From: JAKEGN01 sp964465665
GTDB taxonomy: Bacteria > Pseudomonadota > Gammaproteobacteria > Steroidobacterales > Woeseiaceae
Assembly (NCBI GenBank): GCA_964465665.1
Contig: CAYXKM010000230.1
Span: 1 to 31,403 of the forward strand
Reading direction: 5' to 3'
DNA length: 31,403 nucleotides
The position numbers and the translations under genes were made by a program. Below are positions 7,742 to 15,054 of this stretch, piece after piece. Numbering within the stretch: position 1 is the stretch's first letter; each line of letters opens with the position of its first letter. A model generated the notes under the pieces. That model was given only the letters and a program-made list of their open reading frames with translations, was not told the origin of the DNA and searched no databases.

Positions 7742-9262
7742 ATGCCACAGTTTCTGTCGGTCCGCTTGGTTAGCGTGCTGCTGCCGCTACTCGCGGACCC
7801 TGCTGCGGCAAGCTATGCGTACTACGTGGGGCGCAACCTCACTGAGGATGGCAGCGTTCTGCTCGGCGGCACCGGTGAGGAGCCTTCGAGCCATTGGCTC
7901 GAAATAGTTCCGCAGCGTAAGTACCCTGTTGACGCCAAAATCGCAGTGGGAGCTACCGAGCGAGCGCGAATGCCCGGTCGGCTCATCGAGATCCCGCAGG
8001 CCGGTGCGACATTCCGCTACATCACCATGAACTATTCCAGCTACGCAGGTTTTCCGGCGCCGATCACCAACGGTGGGCTTAACGAATTTCAGGTCGCTGT
8101 GCGCGATGTATGGTCGCCCTCACGTCGCGAGCTGGTCGAAATGACGCCCAACCCCCAGCAAGGCCCGAACTACAGCGACCTGGCACGCATCGCGCTCGAA
8201 CGTGCCCGAACCGCAAGGGAGGCCGTGGAAATCATCGGGCAATTGATTGATACCTACGGCTACACCACTTACGGCGGCAACTCCCACCTCATCGCCGATC
8301 CGAACGAAGGCTGGGTCGTACTCGAGTTTGCAGGCGGCCAGGGGCTTTGGGTAGCCGAGAGATTGGGTCCGGACGATGTACGGGTGAACTACCCCGGTTA
8401 TATCGGTGATGTGCCGGCTGACTATGTGTCCAATCCAGAATACATGGGATCGCAGAATCTTATTTCATTTGCCGTGCAACAAGGTTGGTATGACCCGAAC
8501 TCGGGACAGCCGTTCAATGTCGACAAGGTGTATGGATTGGGCGGCATTATGCGCACGCCGGGTACCAAGTACGTTTCTCCTGCCGAGATCGAAGCTGAAT
8601 TGCAGGCAATGGCGCCGGTCTCAGTGGAAGAGATGATGGCAATGGTACGTGACCAGCGCATAGCCGACGACCATGCGGGATATGGCCAGGTTGCGCACTT
8701 GCGTCGCAACCTGCCACACCCGGAACTGGCGCTCCTTTGGGTCGCGCCAACCAGCTCGGTGGCGGCACCATTCGTCCCGTGGTGGATTGGTGTTCAGGAA
8801 GTGCCAGCCGAATATGGGCAGCACCGCTACCTGACGGAAAATGCGGCTTCCACGTTTATCAATCGCGACTTCCAACTCGCAGAAGCTACCGAATTCGCAG
8901 GACGCCTGTTCAAGAGACTGATGTACTACACCTGCGCGTTCCCCGCAGAAAACCTCGAGCGTGTGCAAACCACATTGGTATCGTTCGAATCCGGAATGCT
9001 CGAACAGCAACCACGGATCGAAAAAATTGCCGAGCTCGCGTATGCAGAAGATCCGGCGCTCGGGCGCGAACTCCTGACAGTCTACAGTCACGCGCGTGCG
9101 CGAGATGCTCTGGAGCTGGGACGGGGCCTGGTTGCCGGCATCGAGACAGACGTCAAGTTTCGGCATGGCATATCCGCGCCGCCGCCGGGCGGTGACATCA
9201 ACGCCGGCGGAGTGTCGGTGAACTGCCTGATCGGAGCCGACCCCGATCGTCCGCGTCAATGA
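7742..9262 (+). CDS. Peptidase family C69 (dipeptidase/secernin-type Ntn-hydrolase) homologue, Ser-nucleophile variant, copy 1
   Basis: 506 residues. A signal peptide ends at DPAAA, and predicted cleavage leaves Ser24 as the new N-terminus. The mature start SYAYYVGRNLTEDGS lines up with the family C69 start, CxxxxVGKxxxxDGS, where the N-terminal Cys is the nucleophile, so here Ser takes its place. Other C69 signatures are GGLNEFQVAVRD, ARTAREAVEIIGQLIDTYGY and a following SHLIADPNEGWVVLEFAGG. C69 enzymes hydrolyse dipeptides or related amides. Two Cys (398 and 495) could form a disulphide in the periplasm. The ribosome binding site is weak, so translation may depend on coupling to the receptor. 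Activity with Ser is inference from other Ntn-hydrolases; a dead enzyme is the alternative. Copy 2 is its closest relative. Confidence 0.88.
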   Translation: MPQFLSVRLVSVLLPLLADPAAASYAYYVGRNLTEDGSVLLGGTGEEPSSHWLEIVPQRKYPVDAKIAVGATERARMPGRLIEIPQAGATFRYITMNYSSYAGFPAPITNGGLNEFQVAVRDVWSPSRRELVEMTPNPQQGPNYSDLARIALERARTAREAVEIIGQLIDTYGYTTYGGNSHLIADPNEGWVVLEFAGGQGLWVAERLGPDDVRVNYPGYIGDVPADYVSNPEYMGSQNLISFAVQQGWYDPNSGQPFNVDKVYGLGGIMRTPGTKYVSPAEIEAELQAMAPVSVEEMMAMVRDQRIADDHAGYGQVAHLRRNLPHPELALLWVAPTSSVAAPFVPWWIGVQEVPAEYGQHRYLTENAASTFINRDFQLAEATEFAGRLFKRLMYYTCAFPAENLERVQTTLVSFESGMLEQQPRIEKIAELAYAEDPALGRELLTVYSHARARDALELGRGLVAGIETDVKFRHGISAPPPGGDINAGGVSVNCLIGADPDRPRQ

Positions 9263-9363
9263 AGAATCACGGCCGGCGGCACCGCGAAAGATAATCATTG
9301 CCCGGCACGTGGCGAAATTCAGTCGGACGTGCAAAGACACGCTGTGAATTCTGGAGGGGAAAC

Positions 9364-10857
9364 ATGAAGCCGTTGTTTATTGTCCGTATGACCATCATTC
9401 TTTTATTCTTTGCTGGCGTCGAGGCGGACGCAAGTTTCGGCATCTATATCGGCAAGAATCTCACGGCCGACGGTAGCGTGATGCTCGGCGGGACCGGTGA
9501 AGAGGTTTCCAGTCATTGGCTGGAGATTGTCCCACGCGCGACCCATCCGGAAGGCAGCACGATCACCGTCGGAATGGATAGCAGGGCAACGTATCCCGGT
9601 GTCCTTATCGAAATTCCGCAGGTTGGAGAAACCGCAAAATACATTACGATGAATTACACGTATTTTGAGGGACTGCCACCCCCGCTGACCAATGGGGGTC
9701 TGAACGAGCACGGCGTTGCGGCGCGGGATATCTGGTCGCCATCCAGAGAAGAGCTCCGGACGATGACGCCGAATCCCCAAAAAGGCCCCAACTATAGCGA
9801 TCTGTCACGGATTGCGATGGAACGGGCCAGAACGGCACGAGAGGCTGTGGAGATCATTGGCTCGCTGATGGACGAGTACGGGTACTCCACCTACGGCGGG
9901 AATTCCCACTTGTTTGCTGATGCAGACGAGGGGTGGGTGGTGCTCAATTTTGCCGGCGGCCAGGGTCTGTGGATCGCCGAGCGACTTGGGCCGGACGAGG
10001 TGCGCGCATCGTACCCCGGCTATATTCTGGATATTCCCCTTGATTTCCGCTCGGATCCGAACTTCATGGGTTCGGCCAATTTCATTTCGTTCGCCGTTGA
10101 GCAAGGCTGGTTCGATCCGAAGTCCGGCAAGCCCTTCAACGTCAACGAAATATACGGTGACGCTGCGGGGCGCAGTGAGTGGGCGAAGATCATCGAGGCT
10201 CGCCTTAACGACAAAGCCAAGAGTGGCGGCGCAACATTGCGCGACATGATGGATGCGGTGCGCGACCCACTTTGGTCCTCCGACAATGATGGTTACGGGC
10301 AGGTGGCACACATCCGCCGGCCGCTGCCACATCCTGAACTGAAGATGCTATGGGTCGCTGCAACCGGCTCGGTCACTGCACCCTTCGTGCCCTACTGGAT
10401 TGGAGGGACCAAAGTGCTGCCGGAATTTGCAAAGCACCGTTACCTTTCCGATAACGAGGCTTCGCGATTCGTCACTCGCGACTTTTCCGTTCAGGAGGCG
10501 TCGCTGTTCGCAGGCCGACTATTCAAACGACTGATGTATTACACATGTGACGCCCCGGAACGGTTCCTGCCCGAAGTCATAGAAGCCCTGACTGCGTTCG
10601 AGGACGTGAGCATTGCCGCTCGCGGTTCGATCGAGGCGCGGGCACATACATTGTTTGAAGCCGGACAACCGGAGCTGGCGCGGGCGGTATTCGACGATTA
10701 CAGCAGCGAGCGGGCGCGGGCCGCACTCGACCTTGGTGAAGCTTTGCTATCCAGCATAGAGCTGCGGCATCGATTACTGGTCGGAGACAGGACACCGGTG
10801 AATCCGGATGTCATGAGCGGATTTGGGTCCGTTGTGACTTGCACGGAGGAACGCTGA
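9364..10857 (+). CDS. Peptidase family C69 homologue, Ser-nucleophile variant, copy 2
   Basis: 497 residues from the ATG at 9364, which has a strong GGAGGGG 4 bases upstream; the frame extends to a TTG at 9298 without reason to use it. The signal peptide ends GVEADA, and cleavage exposes Ser24 (SFGIYIGKNLTADGS). The same family blocks as in copy 1 follow, in order: GGLNEHGVAARD, RTAREAVEIIGSLMDEYGY and AFVEQGWFDP-like segments near 250. Cys395 and Cys493 match the two Cys of copy 1. Divergence is concentrated around 265-300, before the shared GYGQVAHIRR. The gap from copy 1 is 101 bases and carries the strong ribosome binding site, so this copy may be the best translated. The stop codon overlaps the start of copy 3. 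Tandem duplication is the simplest origin. Confidence 0.9.
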   Translation: MKPLFIVRMTIILLFFAGVEADASFGIYIGKNLTADGSVMLGGTGEEVSSHWLEIVPRATHPEGSTITVGMDSRATYPGVLIEIPQVGETAKYITMNYTYFEGLPPPLTNGGLNEHGVAARDIWSPSREELRTMTPNPQKGPNYSDLSRIAMERARTAREAVEIIGSLMDEYGYSTYGGNSHLFADADEGWVVLNFAGGQGLWIAERLGPDEVRASYPGYILDIPLDFRSDPNFMGSANFISFAVEQGWFDPKSGKPFNVNEIYGDAAGRSEWAKIIEARLNDKAKSGGATLRDMMDAVRDPLWSSDNDGYGQVAHIRRPLPHPELKMLWVAATGSVTAPFVPYWIGGTKVLPEFAKHRYLSDNEASRFVTRDFSVQEASLFAGRLFKRLMYYTCDAPERFLPEVIEALTAFEDVSIAARGSIEARAHTLFEAGQPELARAVFDDYSSERARAALDLGEALLSSIELRHRLLVGDRTPVNPDVMSGFGSVVTCTEER

Positions 10858-12347
10858 TGTTGGGTTTCAATGCTGGATTTGATAATTGTTCAGCGATGCG
10901 CGCGGCACTGTTCGCCACATTTTTGACGATGTTGGGCACGCAATCTCACGCGAGCCTCGCAGTTTATGTTGGTAAAAACCTGACTGAAGACGGCAGCGCC
11001 TTGCTGGCGGGCTACGGCGACGAGCCATCAAGCCACTGGCTGTCGATTGTTCCGGAACGTGCGCACCCGCCGGGCTCGACTGTGAGCGTTGGTGCAACAG
11101 AGTCCGCTGACCTTCCGGGGAAGCTGATCGAGATTCCGCAGTCAGCCAGGACATTTCGTTACATATCGATGGACTACTCCTACTTCGAGGGACTGCCGGC
11201 ACCGCTGACCAACGGTGGTATGAATGAGCACGGGCTTGCCGTTCGCGATGTAGCGTTGTACTCGCGGCAAGAGCTGGTCGAAATGACCCCAAACCCGCAG
11301 ACGGGCCTGAACTACAGCGATATGGCGCGCATTGCCCTTGAGCGTGCCCGCACGGCACGCGAAGCCGTGGAAATCCTCGGCAAACTCGTAGACACCTATG
11401 GTTACACAACCTATGGTGGAAACTCGCACATGTTCGCCGACGCCAACGAGGGCTGGGTAATGCTCGAGTTTGCTGGCGGCAAGGGTCTCTGGGTTGCCCG
11501 CCGGCTCGGCCCGGACGACGTGTGGCTGAACTGGCGCGGGTATCACGGATTCGGCTACGTTCAAACGCTGCCGGACAATTGGCGCGACGATGAGAATTTC
11601 GCCGCGTCGGAGAACTTCGTATCTTTTGCAGTGAATCAGGGCTGGTACGATCCGGGTGCCGGCATTCCGTTTGACGTCATTGACGTTTACGCCCGGCCAG
11701 ATCAGTACAGCGAGGACACAGCTGATGAGGCTCGCCATGCTGAGGCCGCAGTGAGGGCAGCCGCACCCAAAGTGACTGTGCGGCTTTTGATGGAGCTGTT
11801 GCATGCCAGCGGCAAGGATTCCTCAGGCTATGGCCAGGTGGCACATCTTCGTGCCGATATTCATTCGGATCTTCGTACACTCTGGATCGCGCCGGGGCCG
11901 CCACTTACCGCGCCATTCATCCCGTGGCGAATTGGAGTCGAAACCGCTCCGCCGGAGTATCAACGACACCGTTATCTTACAACGGGCGAGGACCAGCGAA
12001 ATGTCGATCCGGCACAACGTGGCCTTGAGTCGACGCGATATGCGAACCGCGCGGTGAAACGTCTGCTGTACCTGGTGGAAGAACACCGGGAGGAATTTTT
12101 GCCAGAGGTAACCACCATGTTGCAAGCGAATGATGATCGGTTGCTCGCTGCGCAACCAGGCACGGAACGCACTGCGAAGATCCTACTTGAAGCAGGTGAG
12201 CCGGCGCTCGCTCGGCGTTACCTTACCGAGCAGGCACATGCAGCCGCAGCAGACGGGATGCGCCTGCTCGATGCCCTTGCCGAAAGCCTGGAGTACCGTA
12301 CCAAGCTACTCCACGGTATCCGTATGCCCGAGGAAGTGAATCCTTGA
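10857..12347 (+). CDS. Peptidase family C69 homologue, Ser-nucleophile variant, copy 3
   Basis: 496 residues from the ATG at 10857. The start overlaps the previous stop as TGATG, and GGAGG lies 7 bases upstream, so translation is coupled to copy 2. The signal peptide is longer, ending GTQSHA, and cleavage exposes Ser33 (SLAVYVGKNLTEDGS). Family blocks are kept: GGMNEHGLAVRD, ARTAREAVEILGKLVDTYGY, SHMFADANEGWVMLEFAGG and GYGQVAHLR. It is the most diverged copy: the middle (about 275-310) and C-terminal third differ, and it lacks both Cys that copies 1 and 2 share. This may mean a different substrate range or role from the other two. It closes the hydrolase run; a 150-base gap follows before the sulfotransferase. 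Confidence 0.9.
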   Translation: MLGFNAGFDNCSAMRAALFATFLTMLGTQSHASLAVYVGKNLTEDGSALLAGYGDEPSSHWLSIVPERAHPPGSTVSVGATESADLPGKLIEIPQSARTFRYISMDYSYFEGLPAPLTNGGMNEHGLAVRDVALYSRQELVEMTPNPQTGLNYSDMARIALERARTAREAVEILGKLVDTYGYTTYGGNSHMFADANEGWVMLEFAGGKGLWVARRLGPDDVWLNWRGYHGFGYVQTLPDNWRDDENFAASENFVSFAVNQGWYDPGAGIPFDVIDVYARPDQYSEDTADEARHAEAAVRAAAPKVTVRLLMELLHASGKDSSGYGQVAHLRADIHSDLRTLWIAPGPPLTAPFIPWRIGVETAPPEYQRHRYLTTGEDQRNVDPAQRGLESTRYANRAVKRLLYLVEEHREEFLPEVTTMLQANDDRLLAAQPGTERTAKILLEAGEPALARRYLTEQAHAAAADGMRLLDALAESLEYRTKLLHGIRMPEEVNP

Positions 12348-12366
12348 CTTTCATATACGGTCGCGA

Positions 12367-12397
12367 ATCCCGATTTCGGTAGGAATCGTGGCGGGAT
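12367..12397 (+). terminator. Possible hairpin between the hydrolases and the sulfotransferase
   Basis: ATCCCG (12367-12372) and CGGGAT (12392-12397) can pair, and within them CGATT and AATCG offer an alternative short stem. ATTATTCT follows, which is only weakly T-rich. The 150-base gap 12348-12497 contains no gene and no clear promoter, so partial read-through into the sulfotransferase genes is likely. Confidence 0.3.
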
Positions 12398-12497
12398 ATT
12401 ATTCTCACGGTAGGTCAGGCCACTGATATTCGTCGAGTTTATTGACTTGCGTGCTCCCGTTTCCGCCTGCACGCATGTATCGACTGGAGCCATTCGC

Positions 12498-14171
12498 TTG
12501 CAAGAAGACCCGCAGATCCAAGAAGGAATCATTTTGCAGCGCCGGCGTGATTTCGTTGGCGCCGAGGCGATTTACAGCCGTGTGCTCGAGCGTGCACCCG
12601 AACATGCTGCTGCGCTGCACTACCTCGGTCTGCTGAGATTTCAGCAAGACCGTTTGCAGGAGGCCCAACAACTCCTGACAAGGTCCGTGCAACAAGAGCC
12701 GCTCAACCCGAACGCGTGGAGCGACCTTGGCATGGCCAGGATTCGTGCCGATGCCCCGGAACAGGCGCTGGACGCATTTTCGCGAGCGCTGGCATTGGCG
12801 CCTGAGCATCCCGATGCGCTGAACAACATGGCCCAGGCATTCCGCAAACTCCGCCGCTTCGATCAGGCGCGCCCGCTGCTCGAAAAACTTGTGTCCCTCA
12901 GGCCGGACTCAGCCGAGGTGCGCTATGCACTCGCGGACGTGCAATACAAGATGAATGACATTAAAAACGCGATTGCAAACTTCCAGAAGGCAGTTCGACT
13001 TGATCCGGATGATCGTCGGATTCGTATCGGACTTGGCGAAGCATATGAATCAAATGGTCAGTTCAAGCAGGCGAAGATGCAGTATCTCGCCGTTTTGCGG
13101 CGAGAACCGGATAGTCCGCTGGCCCTTGCGAAGCTGCTGCAGGTGCGCGAAGGAGCTATCGACGCTGCATGGATCAGTAGAGCGCAAGCGCTTGCAGACG
13201 ATCCAGCCACTCCGGAAGACGGGCGAATTCGCCTGAATGTTGCACTGGGCTATTGGAACGATCGAGAAAAGCGCTATGACGAAGCATTTCGCAGACTGCA
13301 GCTAGGATACGATGCCCAGGCCCGACGCGATCCATTCGATGCCGACGGCTATAGCCGCGCCATTGACAGTTTGATCGAAGCCCTGACAGCCGATTTCTAT
13401 GAATCAGCGCCCACGTCCGCCGTTGAGTCCGAACGGCCAATATTCATTGTTGGCATGCCGCGCTCGGGTACGACATTGACTGAACAGATTCTCGCGAGTC
13501 ACTCCGAGGTCGCTGCCGGCGGAGAGCTTTCGATGCTGCTTCAGGTCAGCTACCAGATTGGTGATCTGTCGCGATCCGGTGAACCCTACCCGCACGGCTT
13601 ACGCACGACAGGTCGTATGGGTTTACGGCAAATGGCTCGCCGCTACCTCGACCACCTGGACAAAGTGTCGCCCGACGCAGCTCGAGTTACGGATAAGCTC
13701 CCGTTCAATTTCATGCACCTTGGTGTGATTGCGTTATTGTTCCCTAACGCCCGGATTGTGCACTGTCGACGGCATCCTCTCGATAACTGCTTGTCTTGTT
13801 ATTTCACGAGCTTCGCAGAACAAATCCGTTTTGCAAACAAGCTCGATACGCTCGGTCGCTATTACGTAGACTATGACCGTCTTATGCGCCATTGGCACTC
13901 GGTATTGCCTGTTAACATCTTTGATCTGCAGTACGAGCAGCTGGTGAATGATACTGAAAACCAGATTCGGGCACTTCTTGAGTATTGCGGGCTTGGCTGG
14001 CAGGACGCCTGTCTGTCGTTTTATAAGACCCGGCGCGGCGTTCGTACACCGAGCCGCTGGCAGGTACGACAACCCATCTACACTGGGTCGGTACAACGCT
14101 GGCAAGCTTATGCGAAACACCTTGAGCCGCTTGTCCGGATTCTTGAACCTGTTCTCCATCACTATGACTGA
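12498..14171 (+). CDS. TPR-repeat sulfotransferase, copy 1
   Basis: 557 residues from a TTG at 12498 with GGAG 8 bases upstream; an alternative TTG at 12447 adds 17 residues but has no ribosome binding site. The first 200 or so residues are TPR repeats (for example AAALHYLGLLRFQQDRLQEA and PNAWSDLGMARIRADAPEQA). The second half is a Sulfotransfer_3-type domain. The PAPS 5'-phosphosulphate loop is at about 321 (PRSGTTLTEQIL), and the 3'-phosphate site is in VHCRRHPLDNCLSCYF. No signal peptide is seen, so it should act in the cytoplasm, moving sulphate from PAPS to a hydroxyl or amine. TPR arrays often hold a partner or peptide substrate. Its last bases overlap the trigger-factor-like gene by 8. 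Confidence 0.88.
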   Translation: MQEDPQIQEGIILQRRRDFVGAEAIYSRVLERAPEHAAALHYLGLLRFQQDRLQEAQQLLTRSVQQEPLNPNAWSDLGMARIRADAPEQALDAFSRALALAPEHPDALNNMAQAFRKLRRFDQARPLLEKLVSLRPDSAEVRYALADVQYKMNDIKNAIANFQKAVRLDPDDRRIRIGLGEAYESNGQFKQAKMQYLAVLRREPDSPLALAKLLQVREGAIDAAWISRAQALADDPATPEDGRIRLNVALGYWNDREKRYDEAFRRLQLGYDAQARRDPFDADGYSRAIDSLIEALTADFYESAPTSAVESERPIFIVGMPRSGTTLTEQILASHSEVAAGGELSMLLQVSYQIGDLSRSGEPYPHGLRTTGRMGLRQMARRYLDHLDKVSPDAARVTDKLPFNFMHLGVIALLFPNARIVHCRRHPLDNCLSCYFTSFAEQIRFANKLDTLGRYYVDYDRLMRHWHSVLPVNIFDLQYEQLVNDTENQIRALLEYCGLGWQDACLSFYKTRRGVRTPSRWQVRQPIYTGSVQRWQAYAKHLEPLVRILEPVLHHYD

Positions 14172-15054
14172 CCCCCGCATCCTGAGCGAAAAAATCGATG
14201 GCCTGAGTCATGCATTCCATATCAGTGTTGATGCCGCCCCGATCACTGCTGCAGTGAATGCCAGGCTGCAGGAACTCGGTCGAACGGCACGCATCCCGGG
14301 GTTTCGACCTGGTCGTGCGCCGCTGGCAATGTTGCGCATCCGGCATGGCGAGCCCGTGCGCAACGCGGTAGTCGATCACTTGGCGATTAATGTCGCGCGA
14401 CGGCTGATTGTGGAGCGGCAGCTCGAGCCGAGCCGCCGGCCGACCATTCAGATTGACAAAGATAGTGCAGCCGAGTCGGACTGCGTGACGTTTACTTTGC
14501 TGCTCGAGGTAATGCCGCGAGTCAAACTCAGCAAGCTTGATGATTTTGTGCTCCGGCAGTTTCAATCACCGGAGAATGATCCGGCATTGACCAAGCTCGC
14601 CCGAGAGAATCTGCGACGCCAGCTTTTCGATGAACTCATTGCTTCGCATGACTTCCTGATCCCGCAAGACATGGTGGAGAATGAATACGGCCGAATTGTT
14701 CGCGGATTTGAAGCGAAGGTCGGTGAGACGGTCGACGCAGGACTCGAAGCAGACATGCGCCAGATCGCGGAGCGTCGCGTCCGGCTTGCGATCCTGTTTG
14801 CCGAGATCGGCCGCGCGTATCAGATCAGCGTGCCACGCACAGAAGTCGAGGCATTGGTTGAATCCCAGGCCGAACGGGATCCGGAGCATCAAGCGGAGAT
14901 TATTGACTATTACCTCGATCATCCAACCGCCCTGGCCGAACTGCAGTCGCCGTTGTTCGAAGAACGCATCGTCGAGTTTCTACTGAAACGGAGTGAGATC
15001 CAGGTTGTGGAGCTAAGCGAGGAAGAGCTGCGCCACACGATGGATAAGCTGTGA
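14164..15054 (+). CDS. Trigger-factor-like chaperone lacking the PPIase domain
   Basis: 296 residues from the ATG at 14164, overlapping the previous stop by 8 bases. The N-terminal domain carries the trigger factor ribosome-binding signature GFRPGRAP at 46-53, matching GFRxGxxP at almost the same position in ordinary trigger factor. The C-terminal half has the helical substrate-cradle pattern (LRRQLFDELIASHDFLIPQDMVENEYGRI and later VESQAERDPEHQAEIIDYY). The FKBP-type peptidyl-prolyl isomerase domain between them is missing: normal trigger factor is near 430 residues, and about 130 are absent. It probably binds nascent or unfolded chains. Its place between two sulfotransferases suggests it presents a peptide or protein substrate to them, which is inference. 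It is unlikely to be the cell's main trigger factor, which usually lies next to clpP. Confidence 0.83.
   Translation: MTDPRILSEKIDGLSHAFHISVDAAPITAAVNARLQELGRTARIPGFRPGRAPLAMLRIRHGEPVRNAVVDHLAINVARRLIVERQLEPSRRPTIQIDKDSAAESDCVTFTLLLEVMPRVKLSKLDDFVLRQFQSPENDPALTKLARENLRRQLFDELIASHDFLIPQDMVENEYGRIVRGFEAKVGETVDAGLEADMRQIAERRVRLAILFAEIGRAYQISVPRTEVEALVESQAERDPEHQAEIIDYYLDHPTALAELQSPLFEERIVEFLLKRSEIQVVELSEEELRHTMDKL

Noticed and set aside
12348..12497. Search for a small peptide precursor gene between the hydrolases and sulfotransferase
   Set aside because: No frame with a ribosome binding site and plausible leader/core was found here or in the other gaps of the block, so a ribosomally made peptide product is not supported by this window.
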